The notes under the pieces are model-generated. The model did not search any database, was not told where the DNA came from, and saw only the letters and a list, made by a program, of their open reading frames with translations. From Rhodococcus sp. 06-462-5 (lineage in GTDB: Bacteria > Actinomycetota > Actinomycetes > Mycobacteriales > Mycobacteriaceae): a DNA stretch of 64,000 nt. The stretch covers positions 407,335 to 471,334 of the forward strand of contig NZ_NOYD01000001.1 of the NCBI RefSeq assembly GCF_002258315.1. Reading direction: 5' to 3'. The position numbers were made by a program, and so were the translations under genes. Positions within the stretch are counted from its first letter, which is position 1, and every line of letters starts with the position of its first letter. Positions 8,258 through 16,895 of the stretch are shown one piece after another.

Positions 8258-9168
8258 GGGTGCTGCAACGGAACAGCCGCCGGGGTGATCGCCGCAGGCG
8301 CGCTCTTCTCGGTCCGGTTGGAGTCCAGGAATTCGTCGAGCAGTCGGAAGAAGAAGTCCGGCTCGTCGAGCTGGGGAAAGTGGCCGGCGTCGGGAAAGAT
8401 CTCGACGCGACTGTTCGGGACCTCGCGTCGAATGTTGTCGGCGTGCTTGGCCGGAATCATTCGGTCCTTGCCGCCCCAGACGAGCAGCGACGGAATCGAC
8501 TCGAACTTCTCGAAATGTTGCTTCGCGCTGACGGTCTGACCACGCGGGCCAACCACTGCTCGCGTCGACGCCAGAAATGCGCCGCGGGTGGAGCGGTCCG
8601 CCACGGACCGGAACGACCGCCAGGTCTCGGCCATGCTGGGACCCGGCTCGACCGGCAGACCCCATCTGCCCAACTGCGCCAGCGCACTCTCGGTGTTCTT
8701 ACGGAACCAGTCCGATGCGAGCAGGGGCAGCACCAGCTCACTGCCGGGCAACGTCGCGGCCTTGAGGAGCAGGCTCACTTCGGGGCCGAGGCCGCCGCTG
8801 CTGACCAGCGCCAGGCGATCGACCCGCTCGGGGAAAAGGTACGTCAGCTGCATGACGATGCCACCGCCGAGGGAGTGACCGACCATCGGAGCGGAATCGA
8901 TGTTCAGGTGATCCATGAGATCGCGAATGGTGGCCGAGTGCGAACTCAGCGAGTAGTCACCGGTCGGCTTGTCGGACTCACCGTGGCCGAACAGATCGGG
9001 CGCGATGACCCGATACTTCTGCGACAGACGCTCGAGCTGCGTGCCCCAGGACTGATGCGATCCGAGTAGGCCGTGAACCAGAATCACGGGCGGGCCGTCG
9101 CCCATGTCCACGTATCGCAGGACGTCCTTGTGTAGTTCTACCGACTGCAATTCGTACGATGAACTCAT
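8254..9168 (-). CDS. Alpha/beta fold hydrolase
   Basis: A 304-residue alpha/beta hydrolase of the meta-cleavage-product-hydrolase/epoxide-hydrolase-like group. Oxyanion region HGLLGSHQSW, nucleophile elbow GHSLGG, acid in VWGGKDRMIP and His in DAGHFPQLDEP form a complete triad. There is no signal peptide, so it is cytosolic. The ATG at 9168 follows an excellent AGGAGG. It is the upstream partner of the LON-N protein gene with a four-base overlap. The substrate is not evident; close actinobacterial relatives are often called lipases or haloalkane-type hydrolases without proof. Confidence 0.85.
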   Translation of the reverse strand: MSSSYELQSVELHKDVLRYVDMGDGPPVILVHGLLGSHQSWGTQLERLSQKYRVIAPDLFGHGESDKPTGDYSLSSHSATIRDLMDHLNIDSAPMVGHSLGGGIVMQLTYLFPERVDRLALVSSGGLGPEVSLLLKAATLPGSELVLPLLASDWFRKNTESALAQLGRWGLPVEPGPSMAETWRSFRSVADRSTRGAFLASTRAVVGPRGQTVSAKQHFEKFESIPSLLVWGGKDRMIPAKHADNIRREVPNSRVEIFPDAGHFPQLDEPDFFFRLLDEFLDSNRTEKSAPAAITPAAVPLQHP

Positions 9169-9267
9169 GGTCGACCTCCTCGTCGTGTGATTCCCGGGTC
9201 GTCGCGTGGCTCGGCGAGCCGCTGGCACAAACGTACAAGCTGAGCCGACACTGCGACAGACCCTCGG

Positions 9268-11826
9268 TCAGCGCGCGAGCCCCGCCTCGTCGAAGGTGTT
9301 GGCGATCGTCTCGGCCAAGTGTTCGGCCATCGGTTCGCGCAACATGTCGACGTGATCTCCGGGGATGTCGACGAAGCTCAGCTCACCACGACCGACCGTC
9401 TGCCACGACCTGAGATCCTTCACGTTCTCCGCTGTGCGAACCACGGTCATCGAACCCGACCACGGTGTCGGCACGTGCTTGTTCAACGCCACGTACCCGA
9501 TGCTCGCGAAGACCAACCATTCCATCGTCGTCGGGTACCGCAGCAGCCCGGCGAACTGCATCCGTACCCAGAGGGCGGCGGTGCCGACGCGGCCGAGGTG
9601 GAAGCCCGCTTCTTCTCGCGTCCGAGCCGGCGGAGCAGCCGGAACCTCGGTACCGCCGGGCAACTTGTCCAGCAGATGCCGGAACAGCCGTGTGTCGAGA
9701 AGCAGCAGGTGCGGGGAGCCCAGGCCGGAGTCTCGGATCTCCTCCGCCATCGCGATGGCGATCCAGCCGCCGAGCGAATGGCCGACCAGATGGAACGGGC
9801 CCTCGGGCTGGACCGTACGAACAGCGTCGACGTAGCGCTTCGCGGTTCGCCGAATCGTTCGGTCCGGGCGTCCGCGCTTGCCTCGGCCGTGCGCCTGCAA
9901 CGCATACACCGGGCGGTCGTCGTCGATGTGTTTGACGAGATTGAGGAACGCCATCGCCCCGACACCTGCACCACCGATGAGGAAGATCGGTGCCTTGCTG
10001 CCCTCGGTGCGCAGCGGCACGAGCACATCGTGTTCACCGGTTGTGCGCCGGCGCGCAGTCGCTGCGTCCTCGAGGCGGGCATCGACTGTCACGGCCAGCG
10101 CTCGAACAGTGGTCGCCGCGAACACGTCCTCCGGCGTCAGATCGATCTTCAGGCTCTCGCGGAGGTGAGCCAGCATTGCCGTTGTGGTCAGCGAGTTGCC
10201 GCCCAGCGCCAGGAAATCCTCGTCCCGGCCGATGGTGTCCAGTCCGATCGCGGTGCGTGCGGCCTCGGCCACGATGTACTCGGTCGGGCCGACCGCCGTG
10301 CGCTCGACGCGTCGATCGGCGGGCTCTGGCAGTGCACTTCGATCGAGCTTGCCGCGCTCGTTTCGCGGCATCGCGTCGAGCGCGACGATATGGGTGGGCA
10401 CCATCCATTCCGGCAGCGTCCGGCGCAGCGACGCTCGGATCTCGGCCACGGAGGGTCGTCGCTCGGAACGGGCCGAGCACACGTAGGCGACCAGGTCGGT
10501 ATCGGTGCCGGAGGTTCTGCCGATCACGGCGGCGTCGCCGATCCCCGGCATCGCGCGCAGTGCTGCCTCGACCTCGGCCGGCTCCACCAGATATCCGCGC
10601 ACCTTGACGGCGTCGTCGATGCGTCCGGCCAGGTGCAGCGTCCCGTGTTCGTCGAGTCGGCCCAGATCGCCGGTGCGGTACCGGAAAAGACCGTCGCCGA
10701 GGGCGGTGAATCGTTGGGAGTCCAGACCGGCACCGCCGAGGTAGCCGTCGGCCAAGCAATTCGCCGTCACCCGTACTTCGCCGATCACGTCGGGTGCACA
10801 CGTCGAACCGTCGGAGGTGACGACTTCGACGAGCTTGCCTGCGATGGGTCTGCCTGCAGGGAGAAAGCCCGACGGCAGCGCTCGTTCGGGCGGGTATTCG
10901 CCGTAGGCGACGGCACCGGCTTCGGTGGTCGCGTACCAGTTGACCACCGTGGCGCGGCTGTCGAATCGCCGCCGGAAGCCGTCGGCGTCGTCGGAGTGCA
11001 GCGATTCCCCGTATGTGACGACCACCCGCAGCGAAGGTACGGCCCCGCGCCCGGTGGGTCCGTGATCGGCCGCGGAGACAGCACGCAGCAGCGAGGACGA
11101 GCAGTGCAGCGTGGTCAGTGAATGCGCGGCTGCCCACTCGACGGTGCTGCTGGGGACACCCGACCTGGGGTCGCGGCAGTGCACAGCGGCGCCGCTGAGC
11201 AACCCCGCGAACAACGTGTTCAAGCCGGCACCGAAGCTGACCGGAAGGGAGTTTCCGACGCGGTCGTGTGGGCTCAGCGCCAACGCGTTGGCAACCTCGT
11301 ATGCCTTGGTCAGGCACATGCGGTGGCTGAGGATCACACCTTTGGCGGTGCCGGTGGATCCCGAGGTGTAGTTGATCACCGCGGTGTGGTCGCCCGACAG
11401 CGTCGGCAGCGGAACACAGGAATCGACGGCGGCGGCGACGGCGGCCGAGTCGATCGCCGTCGCGTCTGCTTGGTCGATGATCGTGGCGCGGCGCTCGGCG
11501 GGAAGCATGGGGTCGAGCGGAACCAGGGGATGGCCCGCGGTGACGACGGCCAGCATCAGCACGATCGAATCGGGCGTCGCGTCGGTGTCCACGGCGAGCG
11601 GCCGAGAATCGGCGGGAAAGAGGGTGGCGATCTTCCGGGCCAGCGAGTAAGCGCGGTGGAGGAGCTCGTCGAACGTCAGCGAGGTGCCGTCGACGTCGAG
11701 TGCGACGGCGTGCGGCAGGGCGTGAGCCACCTCGCGGTAGCGGGCCATGAGGGTGTCGCGGCGTTCGGGCCGGCACAGTGGGGCCAGTGAAAGTCGGGTC
11801 GGCGCATCGATGTCCTGAATCGACAT
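9268..11826 (-). CDS. Single-module NRPS-like protein (adenylation-thiolation-thioesterase)
   Basis: An 852-residue multidomain enzyme with no condensation domain. The adenylation domain occupies about residues 20-500: core A3 NYTSGSTGTAKG at 152-163, A5 NWYATTEAG at 296-304, A7 YRTGDLGRLDEHG at 383-395, A8 GRIDDAVKVRGYLVEP at 401-416, and the A10 lysine in NERGKLDR near 493. A carrier domain follows with the phosphopantetheine site LGGNSL at 541-546, then a thioesterase with GHSLGG (Ser near 684) and a C-terminal GDHVDML His. The A4 segment reads VSFGAGLNT instead of the usual FDxS, so the Asp that binds an alpha-amino group is missing; the substrate may be a non-amino carboxylic acid. ATG 11826 has AAGGAG upstream. 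The product is unknown. Confidence 0.9.
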   Translation of the reverse strand: MSIQDIDAPTRLSLAPLCRPERRDTLMARYREVAHALPHAVALDVDGTSLTFDELLHRAYSLARKIATLFPADSRPLAVDTDATPDSIVLMLAVVTAGHPLVPLDPMLPAERRATIIDQADATAIDSAAVAAAVDSCVPLPTLSGDHTAVINYTSGSTGTAKGVILSHRMCLTKAYEVANALALSPHDRVGNSLPVSFGAGLNTLFAGLLSGAAVHCRDPRSGVPSSTVEWAAAHSLTTLHCSSSLLRAVSAADHGPTGRGAVPSLRVVVTYGESLHSDDADGFRRRFDSRATVVNWYATTEAGAVAYGEYPPERALPSGFLPAGRPIAGKLVEVVTSDGSTCAPDVIGEVRVTANCLADGYLGGAGLDSQRFTALGDGLFRYRTGDLGRLDEHGTLHLAGRIDDAVKVRGYLVEPAEVEAALRAMPGIGDAAVIGRTSGTDTDLVAYVCSARSERRPSVAEIRASLRRTLPEWMVPTHIVALDAMPRNERGKLDRSALPEPADRRVERTAVGPTEYIVAEAARTAIGLDTIGRDEDFLALGGNSLTTTAMLAHLRESLKIDLTPEDVFAATTVRALAVTVDARLEDAATARRRTTGEHDVLVPLRTEGSKAPIFLIGGAGVGAMAFLNLVKHIDDDRPVYALQAHGRGKRGRPDRTIRRTAKRYVDAVRTVQPEGPFHLVGHSLGGWIAIAMAEEIRDSGLGSPHLLLLDTRLFRHLLDKLPGGTEVPAAPPARTREEAGFHLGRVGTAALWVRMQFAGLLRYPTTMEWLVFASIGYVALNKHVPTPWSGSMTVVRTAENVKDLRSWQTVGRGELSFVDIPGDHVDMLREPMAEHLAETIANTFDEAGLAR

Positions 11827-11864
11827 GATTCTCCTTGCACGAGCCCGACCCGTGATTGCGAAGT

Positions 11865-11909
11865 CGGTTTGTTGCTCACAAACCGTCTTCGAGACTGTTT
11901 TAACGTCTC
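11865..11909. promoter_or_regulatory. Two inverted repeats upstream of the NRPS-like gene
   Basis: CGGTTTG (11865-11871) pairs with CAAACCG (11879-11885) around seven bases, and GAGAC (11891-11895) pairs with GTCTC (11905-11909) around an AT-rich TGTTTTAAC core. They lie 39-83 bases upstream of the NRPS-like start in the only AT-rich part of the gap. They look like regulator-binding sites around the promoter; no regulator gene sits next to them. Confidence 0.4.
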
Positions 11910-11947
11910 AAAGGTAGACGCGCATGGCCTTTTTACGCAAGCGGAAA

Positions 11948-11992
11948 ACCGGACATTCCACAACAATCGGGTGACGTTGCGGAATGTCCGGT
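11948..11992 (-). terminator. Intrinsic terminator of the FtsX-type ABC operon
   Basis: ACCGGACATTCC (11948-11959) and GGAATGTCCGGT (11981-11992) form a perfect 12-bp stem with a 21-base loop. Read on the minus strand the stem ends in TTTTCC, a short U-tract, and sits 19 bases after the permease stop, so it terminates that operon. Confidence 0.75.
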
Positions 11993-12010
11993 CGGTTTCC
12001 GGGCCTGCCC

Positions 12011-14587
12011 CTACAGGTCCGCGATGGCCTCCAGTGGCTTCGTGCGTGCGGCTCGCACGGCGGGCCACAGCGCCGCCAAGACTCCGACGACGGCCGAGCC
12101 CAGCAGCATCGCCACCACCTGGCCCCACGGCACGGTCATGGTGCCCAGGCCCTCGTCGCGCAGAGTCTGCACGAATCCCCACCCGAACGCGATGCCGAGG
12201 ACGACGCCCACGATTGCGCCGAACAGGGCGATGAGCAGCGACTCGAGATAGATGATGCGACGAACCTGGGGCCGCTGCATGCCTATCGCCCGCAGCATGC
12301 CGATCTCCCGACGCCTCTCCACGACCGACAGGGCCAGCGTGTTGACGATGCCGAGCACGGCGATGACGACGGCCAATGCCAGCAATCCGTACAGCACGGC
12401 GAGCAGGGTGTCGATCTGCTGACCCTGGCTGCCCTTGAACTCCTCGACGTCCTGAACCTGGACGACGACGAACGGCTTGGTCGCGGCTTCGAGGTCGGTG
12501 CGCAGCGTGCCCAGGTCGGTACCGGGCGTGGCCTTGACCAGAACCAGGATGTCGGACCGGGTGATGGACGGCGTCACCTCCTGGTAGATATCGCCCGAGA
12601 CGATCCAGCTCCCGATGAGCGGATTGTCGGTGAACACGCCGGTGACGGTCACGGGGACCGACGCCCCGTCCACGGTGTCGAAGGTGACCTCGGTTCCGAC
12701 CGTCCATCCCCGGTTGGCTGCTTCGGTCTCCGACACCGAGAATCCGTCGCTGTCCAGGTCTGCCGTGCCCTGGACCATCGACAGCTCGAGCAGTCCCTCG
12801 GGCGAGCCGTCGATGGCGGCGCCGTACTCCTCCTGGCCGGCGATGGTGACGAACACCGGGTGCAGTACCGCCGTGCGGTCCACGCCGCTCACCTGTTGCG
12901 CAGCAGTCGTGGCACCGGTCGGAACGCCGATGGACTGCGGACCGGTGAGGATGTAGTCCGCCTCGACGCCGGTGTCGACGAGTGAGTCGACGCTGGCCTT
13001 GGCAGTGGATCCGAGCACGCCGATGACCGTGACGAGCATGAGGCCGAGCATCAGCGCGAAGGCGGTGGCCGCGGTGCGTCGCGGGTTGCGTACCGAGTTG
13101 GTCCTGGCCAAGCGTCCGATCGCTCCGAACGGACGGGTGATGACGGCACCCAGCGCGCCGACCACAGGCCGTGACAGCGACGGTGCGGCCAGTGCGGTGG
13201 CGACGATCAGCGCGACGGCTCCCGCGCCGACCGTGCCGGCGGCCGCTCCGCCGGTCGACTGCGCGCCGATGATCAGTGCGGCCGCGCCTGCGATTCCCAG
13301 GCCGACGCCGACGAACGTCCGGGTGCGCAGGGTGTCGCCCGCAGAGGCGAACTCCTCGCGCATCGCGGCGACCGGTGGAATCTTGGCCGCTCGTCGGGCG
13401 GGTGCGTACGCGCTCAGCACGGTGACGACGATGCCGACGGCGAAGGCGACGGCAACGGTGCGCGGCTCGAGCGCCAGCGGTCCCGACGGCAGGCCCAGGT
13501 CGAAGGCGTTGAGCAGTGCCCGTAGTCCGTAGGCGAGCCCGACTCCGCCGACGAAGCCCAGCACGCTGCCGATGACGCCTACGACGAGAGCTTCGAGGAC
13601 GACCGAACGGCTGACCTGCCCGCGGCTGGCTCCGATGGCGCGCAGCAGTGCCAGTTCGCGGACGCGCTGAGCGACGATCATCGAGAACGTGTTGTAGATG
13701 ATGAAGGTGCCGACCAGCAGGGCGATCCCACCGAAGGCGAGCAGGAAGTAGTTGATGAACGACAGCGCCGACTCGACCTCGGCCTGAGTCTCCGCCTGTA
13801 CGTCCGCGGCCGTCTGGACCTTCAGATCTGGGAACGCCGCGGCGATCTCGTCGCGAAGATCGCTCTGACCCAACCCTTGCGCGGCGAGATCGTTGCCTGC
13901 GACGTCGATGTACTGCACGTGGGCACCGTCGGTGAACAGCTCGTTCGCCTGGCTCTGCACGAACTGGATTCCGATGTAGCCACCGGATTCGGTTGCCGTG
14001 GAATAGATTCCGACAATCGTGACGTCGGTGATGCCCTTGGACGGCACGAGAACCTGCGTGGCGTCACCCACCTTCAGGCCGGCGCGTTCGGCACCACCGG
14101 CGTTGATCACGACCTGACCGGGAGCGGTGGGAGCCGAGCCGTCGACGAAGGTGGTCGGATCGCCGAGTCGTTGATCGTCGGGGAGGTACGACTCACCGAT
14201 GGTCGGTGCGCCGCCGGACTGTACGGCAGCCCCGTCCGACCCCAGCAGTACCAACTGCCCGCCGACGTACGGGGACACGGCGCGCACGTTCGGCAGTGCC
14301 GAGATCGCCGCGATGTCCTCGTTCGGCACGCCGGACGAGCGCGCGTCCTCGGGGCTCACTCGAACGTCCGCGCCCTGCGCGGTATCGGCGAACAGCGAGG
14401 AGAAGGTGCGCTGGAGGGTATCGGTGAACACGAACGAACCCGCGACGAATGCCGTGCCGAGCACCACGGACAGTACGGTCAAGGCAAGCCGAACCTTGTG
14501 TGCAGCAAGGTTTCTCAACGACACCTTGCGCATGGGATTGCCCGACGGCTTTTGTCGAGGAGGTTTGCTGGAAACGGAATGCGCCAT
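12011..14587 (-). CDS. ABC transporter permease, FtsX/MacB type with two FtsX domains
   Basis: An 858-residue membrane protein. One N-terminal membrane segment (RLALTVLSVVLGTAFVAGSFVF) is followed by a large extracytoplasmic domain, then three segments of the first FtsX domain, another membrane segment, a second extracytoplasmic domain and three final segments including NTLALSVVERRREIGMLRAIGMQRPQ, the classic FtsX cytoplasmic motif. Such proteins use ATP hydrolysis for mechanotransmission or for export of lipids, peptides or lipoproteins, not necessarily for transport through the membrane. Its ATG shares one base with the TAA of the ATPase gene (TAATG), so the two subunits are coupled. Substrate unknown. 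Confidence 0.9.
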   Translation of the reverse strand: MAHSVSSKPPRQKPSGNPMRKVSLRNLAAHKVRLALTVLSVVLGTAFVAGSFVFTDTLQRTFSSLFADTAQGADVRVSPEDARSSGVPNEDIAAISALPNVRAVSPYVGGQLVLLGSDGAAVQSGGAPTIGESYLPDDQRLGDPTTFVDGSAPTAPGQVVINAGGAERAGLKVGDATQVLVPSKGITDVTIVGIYSTATESGGYIGIQFVQSQANELFTDGAHVQYIDVAGNDLAAQGLGQSDLRDEIAAAFPDLKVQTAADVQAETQAEVESALSFINYFLLAFGGIALLVGTFIIYNTFSMIVAQRVRELALLRAIGASRGQVSRSVVLEALVVGVIGSVLGFVGGVGLAYGLRALLNAFDLGLPSGPLALEPRTVAVAFAVGIVVTVLSAYAPARRAAKIPPVAAMREEFASAGDTLRTRTFVGVGLGIAGAAALIIGAQSTGGAAAGTVGAGAVALIVATALAAPSLSRPVVGALGAVITRPFGAIGRLARTNSVRNPRRTAATAFALMLGLMLVTVIGVLGSTAKASVDSLVDTGVEADYILTGPQSIGVPTGATTAAQQVSGVDRTAVLHPVFVTIAGQEEYGAAIDGSPEGLLELSMVQGTADLDSDGFSVSETEAANRGWTVGTEVTFDTVDGASVPVTVTGVFTDNPLIGSWIVSGDIYQEVTPSITRSDILVLVKATPGTDLGTLRTDLEAATKPFVVVQVQDVEEFKGSQGQQIDTLLAVLYGLLALAVVIAVLGIVNTLALSVVERRREIGMLRAIGMQRPQVRRIIYLESLLIALFGAIVGVVLGIAFGWGFVQTLRDEGLGTMTVPWGQVVAMLLGSAVVGVLAALWPAVRAARTKPLEAIADL

Positions 14588-15321
14588 TATCGGACCGTCT
14601 CCAGCTTCTTCATCCGCTCGAGTACGGCGTCGGCCGTGGGCGAGTTCAGCTGATCGATGACCGATCCGTCGGCGAGGAACACGACGCGGTCGGCGTAGCT
14701 GGCCGCGCGTGGATCGTGCGTGACGATGACGACGGTCTGATCGAATTCGTCTGCGGCAGTGCGCAGGATCGACAGCACCTCACCGGACGAGCGGGAGTCC
14801 AGGTTGCCGGTCGGCTCGTCGCCGAACACGATGTCGGGCCTGCCTGCCAGTGCACGTGCGCACGCCACTCGCTGCTGCTGTCCGCCCGAGAGTTCGCTGG
14901 GGCGGTGATCGAGGCGGTCACGCAGGCCGAGTCGGTCGACCACGGTGTCGAGCCATCCCTGGTCCGGTGTGCGGCCGGCGATGTCGAGAGGCAGCGTGAT
15001 GTTCTCGAGCGCGGTGAGCGTCGGGACCAGATTGAAGGCCTGGAACACGAATCCGATTCGGTCCCTGCGTAATCCGGTCATCTCCTTGTCGGACAGCGCC
15101 GTCAACTCGGTGTCGCCGATGGTCACCGTTCCCGAGGATGCATTGTCCAAACCGGCCAGGCAGTGCATGAGCGTGGACTTGCCCGAGCCCGACGGGCCCA
15201 TGATTGCGGTGAATTCTCCGCGAGCGAATTCCACGCTCACCCCGGACAGTGCGTGGACCTGGGTGTCCCCTGATCCGTAGACCTTCGATACGTTGACCGC
15301 ACGTGCGGCGATGTCGCTCAT
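14587..15321 (-). CDS. ABC transporter ATP-binding protein, LolD/MacB type
   Basis: A 244-residue ATPase partner of the downstream FtsX-type permease. Walker A GPSGSGKST is near residues 42-50, the Q-loop in FVFQAFNLVPTL, signature LSGGQQQRVACARAL, Walker B DIVFGDEPTGNLD and the H-loop in VVIVTHDPR. The sequence is typical of the LolD/MacB/FtsE subfamily. The start codon at 15321 is divergent from the endonuclease IV gene, with 75 bases between the starts. It powers the FtsX-type complex at the cytoplasmic membrane. Confidence 0.92.
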   Translation of the reverse strand: MSDIAARAVNVSKVYGSGDTQVHALSGVSVEFARGEFTAIMGPSGSGKSTLMHCLAGLDNASSGTVTIGDTELTALSDKEMTGLRRDRIGFVFQAFNLVPTLTALENITLPLDIAGRTPDQGWLDTVVDRLGLRDRLDHRPSELSGGQQQRVACARALAGRPDIVFGDEPTGNLDSRSSGEVLSILRTAADEFDQTVVIVTHDPRAASYADRVVFLADGSVIDQLNSPTADAVLERMKKLETVR

Positions 15322-15396
15322 GGTTGCCAGTGTTGCAGCGTTCTGCGCCGGTTGCTATCAGGGGAGACCCTGAACACCACCCCTATGATGGGCCTC

Positions 15397-16161
15397 ATGC
15401 GCATCGGAGCCCACGTCCGCGACAGCAGCGACCCTCTCGGTACGGCCGAGGCGCTCGGCGTCGACCTCGTCCAGATGTTCCTCACCGATCCGCAGAAGTG
15501 GAACAAGCTCACCCCGCACCCGCAGGGCGAGGCGCTGCTGAGGGGCGATGTCGACGTGGTGGTGCACTCGTCCTACGTCCTGAACGTGGCGAGCTTGAAC
15601 AATCGGATCCGCATTCCCTCGCGCAAGGCCGTCGTCGAGCAGGCTGCCGCTGCGGCCGAGATCGGGGCCATCGGGTTGGTCGTCCACGGCGGCCACGTCC
15701 GTGAGGGCGAGGACACTGCGAAGGGAATCGACAACTGGCGCAAGCTGTTCGAGCGCCAAGCGGAGCAGGGCGGCTTCGCCGTGCCGATCTTCGTCGAGAA
15801 CACCGCGGGCGGAGACTCCGCGATGGCGCGCCACTTCGACGACATCGCCCGGTTGTGGGACGCGATCGGTGAATTCGGTGCCGGATTCTGTCTGGACACC
15901 TGTCATGCGTGGGCCGGGGGCGAGGATCTGGTCGACGTGGTCGACCGAATCAAGGCCATCACCGGGCGAATCGATCTGGTGCATCTGAACAATTCACGCG
16001 ACGAGTTCGACTCGGCGCGAGACCGGCACGCAAATCTCGGCACCGGAACGATCGACGCCGAGATTCTGACGGCCGTCGCACTGGCGGCCGACGCGCCGGT
16101 GATCCTAGAGACCCCGCCCGAGGGGATCGAAGACGACGTCAGGCTGCTGAAGAGCCTGTAG
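15397..16161 (+). CDS. nfo: Deoxyribonuclease IV (endonuclease IV family AP endonuclease)
   Basis: A 254-residue TIM-barrel AP endonuclease. Metal ligands characteristic of endonuclease IV are visible: His in VVHSSYVLN, His in VVHGGHVR, Glu in FVENTAGG, Asp and His in LDTCHAW, His in LVHLNNSRD, the DRHANLGTG loop, and the terminal Glu in ILETPPEG. It cuts DNA at abasic sites during base-excision repair. ATG 15397 starts right at the conserved MRIGAHV; ATG 15388 or 15385 would add three or four residues. The 3' end overlaps the convergent gene by 23 bases. Confidence 0.88.
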   Translation: MRIGAHVRDSSDPLGTAEALGVDLVQMFLTDPQKWNKLTPHPQGEALLRGDVDVVVHSSYVLNVASLNNRIRIPSRKAVVEQAAAAAEIGAIGLVVHGGHVREGEDTAKGIDNWRKLFERQAEQGGFAVPIFVENTAGGDSAMARHFDDIARLWDAIGEFGAGFCLDTCHAWAGGEDLVDVVDRIKAITGRIDLVHLNNSRDEFDSARDRHANLGTGTIDAEILTAVALAADAPVILETPPEGIEDDVRLLKSL

Positions 16162-16849
16162 TCGTGACAGCGAGGTCGTGCACGGCCACCGACCACAGCC
16201 GGATCAGTTCGTCGATGCCGTGCAGATTCACAGCCCAGGTGATGCGCGCCAGCACGGTACCCGCATCCGTCACGGTGATCCCGATGTCGATGGCGTGATC
16301 GCGGCGGGGCTCGGCCCGTGCATCCTCACGCAGGATTATCTGGGCTCCCGCGCGCGAGGCCAGCGCGGGATAGTTGCGAGTCAGTGCGTAGTCGCGGCCG
16401 CCGTTCGGCACCGAGCCCAGTCGCCTCGATACCTCGTCGAGGAGGTGCTCGCGGTGGGCGGGGACGGCGAGAGCGTCGGAATGGATCGAAGGGAGCCGGA
16501 CCGGGTGAACTGCCTGGGTGTTGTCGAGATCGAGGTCCACCAACACGCCGGCCGAGGAGCCGCGGCGGTTGTTTCTCTGCCACGTGGACACGGCCGAGCC
16601 CAAGGCCGCGAGCAGCAGAACGCGGCGGCGGTGCAGGCCGTCGGGCAACACGAACGTCATCGACGTCTGCTCGAATTCCGTGGGCCGTTCGGTGAGCAGC
16701 GGTCGCTCTGCCGGGGTCAGGACGGCTACCCAGTACGGAACCTGTTCGGCCACCTCAGTGCAGAGAGTGCGTCCGAGCTGGGCCGGGCTGATCGTCTCGC
16801 GGTGCACGAGTCTCAGCGGTGCGAACACGGTCACTCCGACGAACCCCAC
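16139..16849 (-). CDS. Iron-regulated protein resembling the C-terminal lobe of an NRPS condensation/epimerization domain
   Basis: A 236-residue protein, GTG start with GGATCGGAAG upstream. I recognise only a distant resemblance: RRLGSVPNGGRDYALTRN matches the pattern around the PNGG/Y loop of NRPS epimerization domains, and the end (LIRLWSVAVHDLA) matches their last helix; the first part with a run of LLLAALGSAVSTW also fits. It lacks the catalytic HHxxxDG lobe and is about half the normal 450 residues, so enzyme activity is doubtful. Iron-box sequences 13-46 bases upstream of its start suggest IdeR control and a link to siderophores. Alternative: an unrelated acyltransferase-fold protein. 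Confidence 0.55.
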   Translation of the reverse strand: MGFVGVTVFAPLRLVHRETISPAQLGRTLCTEVAEQVPYWVAVLTPAERPLLTERPTEFEQTSMTFVLPDGLHRRRVLLLAALGSAVSTWQRNNRRGSSAGVLVDLDLDNTQAVHPVRLPSIHSDALAVPAHREHLLDEVSRRLGSVPNGGRDYALTRNYPALASRAGAQIILREDARAEPRRDHAIDIGITVTDAGTVLARITWAVNLHGIDELIRLWSVAVHDLAVTTTGSSAA

Positions 16850-16861
16850 TTCCGATCCGGA

Positions 16862-16895
16862 TTGTCCTAGCCTTACCTAACCTTTCCCAGGTTAG
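16862..16895 (-). promoter_or_regulatory. Probable IdeR/DmdR iron boxes
   Basis: On the minus strand, TTAGGTAAGGCTAGGACAA (16880-16862) agrees with 14 of 19 positions of the IdeR consensus TTAGGTTAGGCTAACCTAA. Overlapping it, CTAACCT-TTCCC-AGGTTAG (16877-16895) is a 7-bp inverted repeat built from the same half-site. Both precede the GTG at 16849, so iron-dependent repression of that gene is expected. Confidence 0.65.

Noticed and set aside
9319..11121. A 600-codon plus-strand ORF
   Set aside because: Antisense to the NRPS-like gene, whose domain motifs are all in the minus frame.
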